From Myxococcales bacterium (GTDB lineage: Bacteria > Myxococcota_A > Polyangia > Polyangiales > Polyangiaceae): a stretch of 64,000 nt of DNA. Positions within the stretch are counted from its first letter, which is position 1. Each line of letters begins with the position of its first letter. The notes beneath the pieces are model-generated. The model had not been told where the DNA came from, did not search any database, and saw only the letters and a list, made by a program, of their open reading frames with translations. Position numbers and translations under genes: made by a program. The stretch lies in contig JADKKK010000014.1 of the NCBI GenBank assembly GCA_016720545.1, positions 79,671 through 143,670 on the forward strand, in the 5' to 3' direction. Positions 27,562 to 36,889 of the stretch are shown piece by piece.

Positions 27562-28883
27562 GATGGCTCTCCGGCTGCGTTGCCCAGGCTTCGAAAGACG
27601 AGCCCGGCGGTCTCTGCGGCCCCCGCGTCGACGACGTGGCGTGCGTCGACCAGGACCTTCGTGCGAAGCTTCTCGGCGACCGCGCCCCAGTCGAGCGCCT
27701 TGTAGGCCGTGTGGGCGACGAGCAGCACCGCGGCGTCGGCGCCTGCCAGCGTCTCGTTCAAATCGCCCTTGTATTCGTGCACATACGGGTCGTGTACGGC
27801 GCACGTCGCGCCGGCCTCGATCGCGTGCCCGATGAAGGTCTCGGAGGGGCTGTGGCGCGTGTCGTCGCTGTCTTCGAGGTAGGAGAAGCCCAGCACCGCG
27901 AGCTTCGCGCCGGAGAGCGAGCGCCCCGCCTGCTTCAGCGCCGCCTCGACCAGCGAGAGCACGTGCTTCGGCATGCCGTCGTTCCGCGCGCGCGACGCCG
28001 CGATCACCTTGGCGTCGAGCTTCGGCGCGCCGTGCGCGAGGAGCCACGGGTCCTTCGTGATGCAGTGGCCGCCGACGCCGGCGCCCGAGAGCAGCACGTT
28101 GCGCCCGGGAGACTTGTTGACGAGCTCGCGCACGCGGAGGAAGTGGCCGCCCGAGGCCTCGCAGATCATCGCGAGCTCGTTGGCGAACGCGATGTTCACG
28201 TCGCGGTAAGTGTTCTCGGCGGTCTTCACGAGCTCGGCCGTCACGCAGTCGGCGGCGTCGAGCTCGCCCTTCACGATGGTGCGGTAGAGCGCGACCATCG
28301 CGCGCGCGGTGTCGGGCGTGCTGCCACCGCACACGCGGGAGAGCTGGGTGAGGTTCTGGAGGAGGCGGCCGGGCATGACGCGCTCGGGGCAGTGGCCGAG
28401 GAAGAAGCCCTCGTTGCGCTTCTTCCCGGAGACCTTCTCGAGCAGGGGCGCGACGACGCTGTCGACCGTGCCCGGCGCGATGGTCGACTCGACGATGACG
28501 AGCACGCCGTCCTTCATGACCGCGCCGAGGTTCTCGCACGCGCCGCGGAGCGCGCGGTACGCGGGCCGGTTGTCGCCCTCGACCGGGGTGTCGACGTCGA
28601 TGAGGACCACGTCGGCGGTGGCGAGCGGCGCGTAGTCGGTCGTCGCGACGAGCTTCCCCGTGCGGACGACCTCCGCGATCATCGGCGCGAGCCCCGGCTC
28701 TTCGCCCTCGATGGGGCAGCCGCCGGCGGCGATCGCGGCGACGCGGTCGGTCTTGAGATCGACACCCGTGACCCGGAACCCGGCGCTGGCGAGGCACGCG
28801 GCCACAGGCAGACCGACGTACCCGAGGCCGATGACGGCGACGTGCGCCTCTTTGCGTTCGATTCTTTCGATGAGTGCAGTCAT
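27558..28883 (-). CDS. nucleotide-sugar dehydrogenase (UDP-N-acetylglucosamine/mannosamine type)
   Basis: The N-terminal Rossmann domain has HVAVIGLGYVGLPVAACLAS and the C-terminal one has AVLGFSYLEDSDDTRHSPS. Between them lie GHCPERVMPG and GAGVGGHCITKDPW, where Cys274 is the nucleophile that carries the alcohol through to the acid in two NAD-dependent steps. The GHCITKDP and PERVMPG signatures fit the WbpA/WecC group acting on UDP-GlcNAc or UDP-ManNAc more than UDP-glucose dehydrogenase. It probably makes the uronic acid used by the aminotransferase downstream for a surface polysaccharide. Confidence 0.88.
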   Translation of the reverse strand: MTALIERIERKEAHVAVIGLGYVGLPVAACLASAGFRVTGVDLKTDRVAAIAAGGCPIEGEEPGLAPMIAEVVRTGKLVATTDYAPLATADVVLIDVDTPVEGDNRPAYRALRGACENLGAVMKDGVLVIVESTIAPGTVDSVVAPLLEKVSGKKRNEGFFLGHCPERVMPGRLLQNLTQLSRVCGGSTPDTARAMVALYRTIVKGELDAADCVTAELVKTAENTYRDVNIAFANELAMICEASGGHFLRVRELVNKSPGRNVLLSGAGVGGHCITKDPWLLAHGAPKLDAKVIAASRARNDGMPKHVLSLVEAALKQAGRSLSGAKLAVLGFSYLEDSDDTRHSPSETFIGHAIEAGATCAVHDPYVHEYKGDLNETLAGADAAVLLVAHTAYKALDWGAVAEKLRTKVLVDARHVVDAGAAETAGLVFRSLGNAAGEPS

Positions 28884-28969
28884 GGAGCCGAGCCCTCGAA
28901 GAGCGTGGACCCGCGCGGGGCGGGGCCAAGGTCACACAAACACAAGACGGGCACGCCGAGCGCGAGGGC

Positions 28970-29947
28970 CTAGCGGGTGCCGCCGACGATGATGGGCACC
29001 CGGGTGCGCCACTGCCACCGGGCGACGCCCTCGGCGCGGAAGACGGCCTCGACCTCCTGCCAGGTCATCGGCGAGTCGAACTGCGGCGAGAGCGCGTCGA
29101 AGGTGTCGAGCACCGCCTCCTCGTAGCGCTGCTCGCGGTTGAAATCGCCCCGATTGTAGACCGACACGGGCAGCGCGAAGGCGACGGCCTTTCCGAGCAC
29201 GGGCACGTGCTTCAGGGTGTCGGTGATGGGGAACGCCACCGGCATCGCCTTGCGGACCAGCCCGAGCAGCTCGTCCTTGCTGAGCGTCTTCGTGTAGGGG
29301 CGCACGAGGTACTTGCCGTTCAGCTTGGTCCAAGGGCGCCGGGCGTAGATTGTGAAGGCGAAATGGCCCAAGTCGCGGACACTACGGATGACGTTGGCGA
29401 TCACCCGCGGGGGATCCGGCGTGTGCTGGACGACCCCGATACAGTACGCGTAGTCGAACGCTCCCTTCCGAAACGGAGGCTCGAGGAGGTTGCCCTGGAT
29501 GACGTCGACGTTGGGGAACCCGGCGAGGGTCTGCTTCGTCGCCTCGACGGCGGCCGAGTAGTCGAGCGACACCAGGTTCGGGCCGCGAGCCGCCGCGATC
29601 TCCGAGAAGCGGCCCGCGCCGCAGCCGGCGTCGAGGACCCACTTGTCCTTGAGATCGACCTCGGTCCAGCCGGTCTCGTCGTCGAAGCGGGCCTTCGAGT
29701 GACCGGCGCCGGTGACGCTGTCGAGCTGCGTGCCTCGGAACTTGTTCCACTGCCAGCCGAACGAGTCGGCGTAGGTCTCGCCCTCGACGAACCGGGGAAT
29801 GCCCCGCACGATAGGGTACTCCTTGCCGGTGGCCTCGGAGATGAGCGCGCCCGACTCGATCGAGTCGCCGCTGCCCTGGTCCGCGCGCAGCCGGAGGGTG
29901 GCTCCGGTGACGGGCTCGGCGAGCACTTCGAGGAGCTTCTCTCTCAC
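28970..29947 (-). CDS. SAM-dependent methyltransferase with Trm112-like N-terminus
   Basis: The first 55 residues (ALISEATGKEYPIVRGIPRF) resemble the Trm112/YcaR-type segment found before many class I methyltransferases. Motif I is KWVLDAGCGAGRFSEIAA, followed by LVSLDYSAAVEA and YAYCIGVVQHTPDP. It is placed at the head of the sugar-nucleotide operon, so a glycan or lipid acceptor is likely but not proven. The GTG start overlaps the stop of a 25-codon open frame. An 86-bp gap separates it from the dehydrogenase. Confidence 0.85.
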   Translation of the reverse strand: MREKLLEVLAEPVTGATLRLRADQGSGDSIESGALISEATGKEYPIVRGIPRFVEGETYADSFGWQWNKFRGTQLDSVTGAGHSKARFDDETGWTEVDLKDKWVLDAGCGAGRFSEIAAARGPNLVSLDYSAAVEATKQTLAGFPNVDVIQGNLLEPPFRKGAFDYAYCIGVVQHTPDPPRVIANVIRSVRDLGHFAFTIYARRPWTKLNGKYLVRPYTKTLSKDELLGLVRKAMPVAFPITDTLKHVPVLGKAVAFALPVSVYNRGDFNREQRYEEAVLDTFDALSPQFDSPMTWQEVEAVFRAEGVARWQWRTRVPIIVGGTR

Positions 29948-30021
29948 GACACCACCACGCCCGCGTTGATGACTCCGGCGACGGCGGTGCGCACGTCTCT
30001 CTCTTCGACGTTGATGAGCAT
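29944..30021 (-). CDS. 25-aa open frame coupled to the methyltransferase
   Basis: From ATG at 30021 it encodes MLINVEERDVRTAVAGVINA plus five residues and ends in a GTGA overlap with the methyltransferase start. A purine-rich AAAGGGA lies about 8 nt upstream. It could be a coupling leader peptide or the stump of a truncated gene; it has no recognisable family. Confidence 0.35.
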   Translation of the reverse strand: MLINVEERDVRTAVAGVINAGVVVS

Positions 30022-30281
30022 GAGCGCGGATCCCTTTCGAGCGGTTGCGGGCGTAAGTTGCCGCCGCGAAGGGAGAAGTTCAATCGAAATGTGGCCTAAT
30101 TTCGCTGACTCCCGAGCCGCGCGCCGCACGCGGGATCGCCCGCAAGAAGACGAACCAAGCTTGCGATGTTGCTCATCTTTCAGAAACGCGTCAGCCACCA
30201 CGGGCCCAGCGCCGAGCGTCCGGTGAGCGGCGCGCGCCGTGGCCGTGGCCGTGTCGCGCGCGGGCGGGCGGGCGCATGGGA

Positions 30282-31676
30282 CTACTTGGCCACGCGAAGC
30301 ACCCGCGTGCCGCTCTTGTACCAGGCGTGGGTCGCCGAGACATAGAGCGGCGCCTCCACCGAGTCTGCGGACATGGGCGCGAGGGTGCAGGTGTTGAGGG
30401 TGCCGATCTCGGACAGCTCACACCGGCCGAGGCCGGTGGCCTTCCCGACGTAGAGGTAGCGCTCGTCGATGCTGATCGTGGTCGCGCCCGTCCCGAGGTT
30501 GAAGATGCGACCTGGGGCCGAGCTGCGAATGACGCCGAAGTTCGCGCCCTGACGCACGCCGACCGCGGGGTATACGAGGTCCACGCCGCCGAAGCTCTTG
30601 GGGCTCGTGACCAGCTCCGTGGGAGGAGCGGGGTTCTCGGAGTTGCCCCAGAAGATCGTCCCGAGCACGGTGCTGACGAGGTCGGTCCTCGTGGTCATGG
30701 AGCCCGTCGGGGTGACCGTCTGGGTGCCCGGCACGAGCCGCACTGTGGCGTCGCCGTTCGAGTGCTTGGAGGGAGAGCCGCGGCCGACGCGGTCGAGCCG
30801 TGTCGCGCCCGCGATCGACGCGAAGCCGTACCGGAAGCCGCCGACGCCGCGCTCGTCGGTGATGCACTTGTAGAGGCCGCTCCAGCCGTCCGCGCCCGAG
30901 TGGGACGACCTCACCAGGGGCTCCGTGGCGCGGTTGAGCCGGTCGACGCACGAGAACGTCGCAGAAGGACCCGCGACCGCACCGTCGACCGAGCGCGACG
31001 CCGCCACGGTGAAGACGGAGCCCGCGACCCCCGCCGCCGGGTACTGAACGAAGCCGCCCGCCACGGAGATGGGGAACGGCCGACCGGTCATCGTCGATTG
31101 GGTGATGTTGGGGATCGCCGCGGCGTCGTCGCATCCCGGGAGGGTGCACGAGTACACCGAGGGGTTGCCCACCGTGTACACGAGGGTCGTGCCCTCGAAG
31201 TCGAACGTGCGAAGGTCGACGATGTCCGCCATGGTCCGCACCGCGGGCTCCGCGGCACACACCTTCGCCTCGCAGACGTTCGGAGAGGCGCAGTCGCCGT
31301 CGAGGACGCAGGCCTCGCCGAGCGCGCAGAGCCTGCCGCCGCTCACTCCGCAGGGGGTAGGCGCCGCGTCCGCAGCGTCCGCCGCATCGGGGCTCGCGTC
31401 GACGGGCGCGTCCGCGGTCGCGTCCACGACGGTGGCGTCCGGGCTCGCGTCCACGCTCGCATCGACGCTCGCGTCCGGGCGCGCGTCGGGGCTCGACGTG
31501 TCGGGCACGGAGGCGTCCGGCGCGGAGACGTCCGGCACGGAGGCGTCCGAGACGCCGGTGTCCGGAGCGGCGTCGTCGCCGCCAGGGACGCCGACGCTGG
31601 AGCCGCACCCCACGAACACGGAGGTGGCGATCCCGAGAGTCGCCAGCAGCGTGGCACCGAGGCGGAGGTTCTTCAT
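30282..31676 (-). CDS. Asp/Ala-rich lipoprotein of unknown function
   Basis: The start MKNLRLGATLLATLGIATSV leads to a lipobox ending VGC. A long linker of PDASVDASPD-type repeats is followed by a Cys-containing motif CALGEACVLDGDCASPNVC, common in myxobacterial surface proteins. The C-terminal part has periodic strands such as TIFWGNSENPAP and ISIDERYLYVGKATGLGRCE, which look like a beta-propeller of unmatched type. It is probably an outer-membrane-anchored protein. Confidence 0.75.
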   Translation of the reverse strand: MKNLRLGATLLATLGIATSVFVGCGSSVGVPGGDDAAPDTGVSDASVPDVSAPDASVPDTSSPDARPDASVDASVDASPDATVVDATADAPVDASPDAADAADAAPTPCGVSGGRLCALGEACVLDGDCASPNVCEAKVCAAEPAVRTMADIVDLRTFDFEGTTLVYTVGNPSVYSCTLPGCDDAAAIPNITQSTMTGRPFPISVAGGFVQYPAAGVAGSVFTVAASRSVDGAVAGPSATFSCVDRLNRATEPLVRSSHSGADGWSGLYKCITDERGVGGFRYGFASIAGATRLDRVGRGSPSKHSNGDATVRLVPGTQTVTPTGSMTTRTDLVSTVLGTIFWGNSENPAPPTELVTSPKSFGGVDLVYPAVGVRQGANFGVIRSSAPGRIFNLGTGATTISIDERYLYVGKATGLGRCELSEIGTLNTCTLAPMSADSVEAPLYVSATHAWYKSGTRVLRVAK

Positions 31677-31751
31677 GGGAGGGTTCGGCTTTCTGCCACG
31701 CACCGTGGCGGTGTGACAGCGTACCACCACCCGAGGACGAGACTCCACAAG

Positions 31752-31874
31752 TCAGGAACGGGACCGACGTGGCTTCGCGCTCGACGACGCGAGGGTCACG
31801 AGGAGCGCTCCGGCCGTGAGCACCAGCCACGCGGCGAGCCGGACGGCGACCGCGAGAGCGGGTCGAGGCTTCAC
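31752..31874 (-). CDS. possible 40-aa single-helix membrane peptide
   Basis: From a GTG at 31874 the frame reads a basic start, one hydrophobic helix (LAAWLVLTAGALLVTLAS) and a basic tail KPRRSRS. Length and charge pattern suit a small membrane protein, but there is no family match and no clear ribosome site. It sits between two opposite genes. Confidence 0.3.
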   Translation of the reverse strand: MKPRPALAVAVRLAAWLVLTAGALLVTLASSSAKPRRSRS

Positions 31875-31942
31875 GTCGCGTCTCTCGGTTTCGGCGCGGG
31901 CGAGAACGAGACGCAGGCCAGGCTTTCGGCTATTCGAGGCGC

Positions 31943-32263
31943 ATGCACCTCGCCCTCGCCGCGTACTTCTCTCTCTTCGGTCTGGTCGCGCTCGGAGGGG
32001 GCGTCATGGGCTACGTGAAGGCGAAGAGCCGCGCGTCGCTCATCGCCGGTGGAGCTTCGGGCGTGCTGCTCTGGGTCGCTTCGGGGCTCCTCGGGAGCGC
32101 GCACGTGGTGGGGGGCGCGGTGCTCGGCGGGGTCGTGTCGCTCGCGCTCGTGGGCCGATTTCTCCCGGCCTACCTGAAGACGAAGAAGGCCATGCCCGCC
32201 GGCCTCGTCGCCGCGCTCGGGGTGGGCGGCGTGCTCGGCGCGTGCGCCGCGGCGCTGCGGTAG
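31943..32263 (+). CDS. TMEM14-like small membrane protein
   Basis: The 106-aa protein has four hydrophobic segments: LALAAYFSLFGLVALGGGVM, a Gly-rich LIAGGASGVLLWVASGLLG, VVGGAVLGGVVSLALVG and LVAALGVGGVLGACAA. The Gly-rich helices, the MGYVKAKSRASLIAGG loop and RFLPAYLKTKKAMPAG match the TMEM14 (UPF0136) family. Its bacterial role is not known. Confidence 0.8.
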   Translation: MHLALAAYFSLFGLVALGGGVMGYVKAKSRASLIAGGASGVLLWVASGLLGSAHVVGGAVLGGVVSLALVGRFLPAYLKTKKAMPAGLVAALGVGGVLGACAAALR

Positions 32264-32299
32264 GCAGCGCGCGCGTCACGCCTTTGTGAGGGACTAACG

Positions 32300-32755
32300 T
32301 TAGCGCAAGGTCCCGCCAGCCGAGAGGCCGCTCGGCACCTCCGTGGGGATGGTCTGGTCGAAGGTGCCGTCGCTCAGGGCGGCGAGCAGCGCCTTTACGT
32401 CGGCGGCGTCGCGGCGGTCGGGCCCGCGCACGTCGTCGAGCTGAGGGTCGAGCCGGCGATCGGCGCGGTCGTAGAAGTCGAAGACCTGGTCGAGCGTGGC
32501 CAGCGACCCCGAGTGCATGTACGGCGCGGTGCGGGTGACGTTGCGGAGCGAGGGTGTTCGGAACGCGCGCGCTCCCCCGCCCTGGTCGGCCGGGGCGCCG
32601 GGGAGATCGGGGGCGCCAATACGGTGAAGGGCGTAGTCGGAGAACATCGGCCCCGAATGGCAATGATCACATCCGCTGCGGTTGAAGTGTCGGTCTCCAC
32701 TCCCCTGTGCGCGGCACGCCACGAACGGATCACCGACCGCGAAACAATTGGCCAT
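32300..32755 (-). CDS. truncated di-haem cytochrome c peroxidase (MauG family), C-terminal part
   Basis: The frame carries FNRSGCDHCHSGPMFSDYAL, a haem c attachment CxxCH, followed by FRTPSLRNVTRTAPYMHSGS. A later segment contains LDQVFDFYDRADRRLDPQL. These are the second-haem domain of bacterial di-haem peroxidases. The first haem domain of about 200 residues is absent: sequence upstream of FNRSGC does not fit the family. It is probably a 5-prime-truncated remnant. No signal peptide is present, so the haem could not be attached in this form. Confidence 0.65.
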   Translation of the reverse strand: MANCFAVGDPFVACRAQGSGDRHFNRSGCDHCHSGPMFSDYALHRIGAPDLPGAPADQGGGARAFRTPSLRNVTRTAPYMHSGSLATLDQVFDFYDRADRRLDPQLDDVRGPDRRDAADVKALLAALSDGTFDQTIPTEVPSGLSAGGTLR

Positions 32756-32986
32756 TCTCCCGAAGCGTTCAGGTTCACCCCCGTTCGACGGTGGTGGCGC
32801 TCGGGCTGGCCGCAGAGGATGTGGCGAGGCACGCGTCTGCGTAGAGCAGCGCGCGCACGACGACGCTCGGCCCCTCGTGGCGGCCATCGGCTTTTGGGGC
32901 GAGGAGCGCGTGCAGGCCCAGGCGATTTCGGCTACCGTTGCTCGCGCGGGCGCGATCGACGCCCCGCGATTCGCTGAGGAAACGCC

Positions 32987-34129
32987 ATGAAGTCGCCCGC
33001 CGTTCGCCCCCTCGCCGCCTCCGTCTGTGTCGCCCTGATCGCCGCCATGGCCGCGGGCCTGCCGGGCTGCAGCGCGACGTCGACCGACGACCCGGCGGGC
33101 AACGAAGACGCCATCTCGAAGAAGCCGCCGCAGTACGTGCTCCTCGCCTTCGACGGCTCCTACGCGAACGCCTTCTGGGCCGAGTCGCGCGAGTTCGCGC
33201 AAGAGGCGAAGCGCAAGGGCGCTCCGCTGAAGTTCACGTACTTCATCAACGCGGCGTACTACCTGCCGAAGGCCGCGGGGGCCTCCTACGCGCCGCCCAA
33301 GCACGCGCGAGGGGCGTCGGCGATCGGGTGGGGCGGCACCGACGCCGACGTGGCGAAGCGCATCGAGCAGACCAACCTCGCCTTCCAGGAGGGCCACGAG
33401 ATCGGCTCGCACACCGTGGGCCACTGGGACGGCTCCACCTGGACCGCGGAGGAGTGGGACAGCGAGTTCGATCAGTTCGACAAGCTCCTCTTCGAGACGC
33501 CCCACCCCGGGGCCCCCGCCTTCGCGTTCACGGCGAAGGACTCGGTCGGATTTCGCGCCCCGCAGCTCGGCCACAGCCCGGGGCTGTTCCCCACGCTGCG
33601 TGAGCACGGCTACACCTACGACACGAGCAAGAGCGCGGCCTCCAGCCACTGGCCGGAGAAGGTGAACGGCATCTGGGACATGGCGCTCGCCCAGCTCCGC
33701 ATCGTCGGCTCGAGCAAGCGCACGCTGTCGATGGACTACAACTTCTACGTCGCCGACTCCGCCGCGGCGCCCGATGCTGGCAACTCTGCGACGTACAAGA
33801 AGCGGATGCTCGACACGTACCGCGCGTACTTCAACGCGAACTACACGGGCAACCGCGCGCCGGTGCACATCGGCCACCATTTCTCGAAGTGGAACGGCGG
33901 CGCCTACTGGGAGGCGATGAAGGAGTTCGCGCTCGAGGTCTGCGCCAAGCCGAACGTGAAGTGCACGACCTACAAGGAGCTCGTCACCTTCTTGAACGCG
34001 CGCACGGCGCAGGAGCTCGCGGACTACAAGAACGCCGCGTTCATCCCCGAGGGCGACACCGACAACGCGGACGGCGCGTACGTCGGCGACGCCTCCGGGG
34101 CGCACGACGAGGCCACGCCCACGCCGTAG
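32987..34129 (+). CDS. polysaccharide deacetylase-like lipoprotein
   Basis: A lipoprotein signal (MAAGLPGC) precedes YVLLAFDGSYANAFWAES and GHEIGSHTVGHWDGSTW, the NodB-fold Asp and His motif. VGFRAPQLGHSPGLFPTL and a C-terminal HIGHHFSKWNGGAYWEAMKE follow. The catalytic Asp-Asp is reduced to DG, so activity may differ from standard chitin or peptidoglycan deacetylases. Fungal and bacterial proteins of this divergent group are often annotated as polysaccharide deacetylases without tested substrates. Confidence 0.75.
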   Translation: MKSPAVRPLAASVCVALIAAMAAGLPGCSATSTDDPAGNEDAISKKPPQYVLLAFDGSYANAFWAESREFAQEAKRKGAPLKFTYFINAAYYLPKAAGASYAPPKHARGASAIGWGGTDADVAKRIEQTNLAFQEGHEIGSHTVGHWDGSTWTAEEWDSEFDQFDKLLFETPHPGAPAFAFTAKDSVGFRAPQLGHSPGLFPTLREHGYTYDTSKSAASSHWPEKVNGIWDMALAQLRIVGSSKRTLSMDYNFYVADSAAAPDAGNSATYKKRMLDTYRAYFNANYTGNRAPVHIGHHFSKWNGGAYWEAMKEFALEVCAKPNVKCTTYKELVTFLNARTAQELADYKNAAFIPEGDTDNADGAYVGDASGAHDEATPTP

Positions 34130-34268
34130 CGAGCGGCGACACGGCGCGGCTTCGCGTGGCTGGACATCAAATGAGAAATCGACATGGACGCTGTCACCGG
34201 AGCCGGGTGACGTCGCGTTGACGGAGCGAGCGTGACGAGAACGTCCTCGTCCGCGCCAAGGAGCCCCC

Positions 34269-36872
34269 ATGTCGCCTCGCATGTCGCCCATCGCCGCCAC
34301 CGCTTCCGCCGCCTCCTGCCCCGCGCGCGCCCTGCCGCTCCGCGAGAGCCACCTCCGCGCCGACGCGGAGGGCGGGCTCGCGCGGCTCACGCTCGAGCAG
34401 ACCTTCGAGAACCCCCACGACGAGGCCCTCCACGTCACGTACACGCTGCCGCTGCCCCACGAGGCCGCAGTGAGCGGGTTCTCGTTCCTCGTCGGCGACC
34501 GCACGATCGAGGGCGTGATCGACACGAAGTCGAGGGCGCGGGAGGTCTTCGAGGACGCGCTCGCCTCGGGGCACACCGCCGCGCTCCTCGAGGAGGAGCG
34601 CTCGACCGTGTTCACGCAGGAGCTCGGCAACATCCCGCCGCGCGCGCGGATCACTGCCCGCATCACCCTCGACATGCCGCTCACCTATGTCGCGCTCGCC
34701 CCGCTCGCCACGCGCGGCCAGTGGGAGCTGCGGTTTCCCCTCACCGTCGCGCCCCGCTACCTCGGAGAGGCGGGCCGCGTGCCCGACGCCGAGCGACTCG
34801 CGGTCACCGTGCGCGACGTCTCGACCGACACGCCGCGCGTCGCGCTCTCGCTCGTCGTGCGCGACGCGCTGCCCGACGGGCGCTCGCCCGAGTCGCCGTC
34901 CCACGCGCTCCAGTGCGCGCGCGAGGGCGCGCGGAGCGGCGAGGCGTTCGCCGTGTCGTTCGGCGGCGCCGACGGGCGCGTTCCGCTCGATCGCGACGTG
35001 GTCGTGCGGTGGGACGCGACCACCGGCGCGCCGCGCGCGACCGCCGCGGTGCACGTCGCCGAAGAGGAAGACGCGGCCTACGCGCTCGTGACCGTCGTGC
35101 CGCCCGGCGCGGCGCCCGGCGCGGGCCCCGAGCACCCGCGCGATCTCACGGTGCTGCTCGACACGAGCGGCTCGATGGGCGGAGAGCCGCTCGCGCAGGC
35201 CAAGCGCGTCGCGAAGGCGCTCGTCTCGTCGCTGCGTGAGGCCGACCGGGTCCACCTCGTCGAGTTCTCGAACGACACGCGCTCGTTCCTGCCCGCCGCC
35301 GCGGCCGCGACGGCCGACACCAAGCGGGACGCGCTCGCGTGGCTGTCCAAGCTCCGCGCCTCGGGCGGCACCGAGATGCGCACGGGCATCCTGCGGGCGC
35401 TCCGCGACGTGCGTCCGGGACGCCACGCGCAGGTGGTGCTCGTGACCGACGGCCTCATCGGCTTCGAGCAGGAGATCGTCGAGGCCATCTTCCGCGACAA
35501 CGCGCACGCCGCCCGTGTCCACACCGTGGGCGTGGGGTCTGCGGTGAACCGCTCGCTGCTCGCGCCCGCCGCCCGCGCCGGCCGCGGCGTCGAGATCGTG
35601 TGCGGCGTCGGCGAGGACGTCGAGCCGCTCGTCGCGCGGCTGCTCGCCCGCACCACCGCGCCGATCGTCACCGACCTCGCGGTCAAGCGTCCGACGCCCG
35701 CCGGCGATCTCGAGGTCGCGTGCGCGATCGAGCGCCTGCCCGACCTCTACGCCGGCGCGCCGGTGCTCATCCCGGTGCGCCTGCCACGCGAGGGCGGCCC
35801 GCTGGTGCTCGTCGGGCGCACGGTCGACGGCGATTTTCGTCAAGAACTTCAGGTGGTTCCAGACGGCGTAGCGCGCGCTCACCTGCGCGCTCTGTATGGT
35901 CGAGAGGCGGTGCTCGACGTCGACCTGCGCCTCGCGGCGGGGGCCTACGGCTCGGCGCGCGAGGCCGACGCCGAGGTCGAGCGGCTCGGGCTCGCGTTCG
36001 GCATCAGCACGCGACGGACCTCGTTCGTGGCGGTCGACAGGACGCGCGCGGTGAACGCGGTGAACCCAGTGGCGCCGACACGCCGCGAGACGATCGCGCA
36101 GGCGCTGCCGTTCGGGATGACGACGGAGGCCGTGGGCGCGGCGCTGCGGCCCGCGTGGGCGACCCTGCTCGCCCAACACGTCCAACGCGACGGGTTCGCG
36201 GCGACGAGCACGCGCGCGGGGACGGTGCCCTGGCCCAGCAGCGCGACCGGCGCGCCGCCACCGCCCGCGCCCTCCGCGCCGGCGCCCTCGCCGAAGCGCG
36301 CCGCGCCGCCGGCCGCAGCGGCGCCGGTGAGGCCGGCGCCGAAGGTCGCCGACGAAGAGACCCGCGCGCCGCGACAGACCGAGGAGAAGCGCAAGAGCGC
36401 GAAGAAGGAGTCTCCCAGCCTGCTCGAACGCGCCGTGCGTGCCGTGTTCGGCGCAGCGGAGCGCGAGGAGCCGGACGGCGGCGCGGACGAGCTCGCGGCC
36501 CCCGCGGTGGAGGCGCCGGCACCCATGGAAGGCGTGGCGGGCAAGGGTCGCGCGAGCGGCGCGGCGCGCGAGCTGACCGGACGCCTCGCCGTGCTCGCGG
36601 GCGGCGCGCTGTCGGTGGAGCTCACGCTCACCGAGGAGCTCGAGCTCGTGCACGGGCCGCTCTCCCTTCTGCTCAGCGACGGGACGCGCGTCGCCGTGGA
36701 GCTCGACCCGGCGCGGTCTACCGCCGCGGGGACCTACGGCGCGGGCCGCGTCGTGCGCCTCGTCGGCACGCCGCACTTCGGGGGCCCCGGCGGGCGCGTC
36801 ATCACCCGCGGTGAGGCGGTGACGTTGACGCTCGACGGGCCTTCCGGAGCGCTCGTGATTCGGCTCTCCTGA
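34269..36872 (+). CDS. VIT domain and von Willebrand factor A domain protein
   Basis: Residues of about 15-145 form a VIT domain (LRESHLRADAEGGLARLTLE, TYTLPLPHEAAVSGFSF, VFTQELGNIPPRARITARI), as in inter-alpha-trypsin inhibitor heavy chains. A VWA domain follows with LTVLLDTSGSMGGEPLAQAK (MIDAS DxSxS) and VVLVTDGLIGFEQE. The C-terminal third is an Ala/Pro/Lys-rich linker and a beta-rich end. No signal peptide is evident. The sigma factor gene begins 18 bases later and could be co-expressed. Confidence 0.85.
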   Translation: MSPRMSPIAATASAASCPARALPLRESHLRADAEGGLARLTLEQTFENPHDEALHVTYTLPLPHEAAVSGFSFLVGDRTIEGVIDTKSRAREVFEDALASGHTAALLEEERSTVFTQELGNIPPRARITARITLDMPLTYVALAPLATRGQWELRFPLTVAPRYLGEAGRVPDAERLAVTVRDVSTDTPRVALSLVVRDALPDGRSPESPSHALQCAREGARSGEAFAVSFGGADGRVPLDRDVVVRWDATTGAPRATAAVHVAEEEDAAYALVTVVPPGAAPGAGPEHPRDLTVLLDTSGSMGGEPLAQAKRVAKALVSSLREADRVHLVEFSNDTRSFLPAAAAATADTKRDALAWLSKLRASGGTEMRTGILRALRDVRPGRHAQVVLVTDGLIGFEQEIVEAIFRDNAHAARVHTVGVGSAVNRSLLAPAARAGRGVEIVCGVGEDVEPLVARLLARTTAPIVTDLAVKRPTPAGDLEVACAIERLPDLYAGAPVLIPVRLPREGGPLVLVGRTVDGDFRQELQVVPDGVARAHLRALYGREAVLDVDLRLAAGAYGSAREADAEVERLGLAFGISTRRTSFVAVDRTRAVNAVNPVAPTRRETIAQALPFGMTTEAVGAALRPAWATLLAQHVQRDGFAATSTRAGTVPWPSSATGAPPPPAPSAPAPSPKRAAPPAAAAPVRPAPKVADEETRAPRQTEEKRKSAKKESPSLLERAVRAVFGAAEREEPDGGADELAAPAVEAPAPMEGVAGKGRASGAARELTGRLAVLAGGALSVELTLTEELELVHGPLSLLLSDGTRVAVELDPARSTAAGTYGAGRVVRLVGTPHFGGPGGRVITRGEAVTLTLDGPSGALVIRLS

Positions 36873-36889
36873 CAGCGAGAGGACGACCC

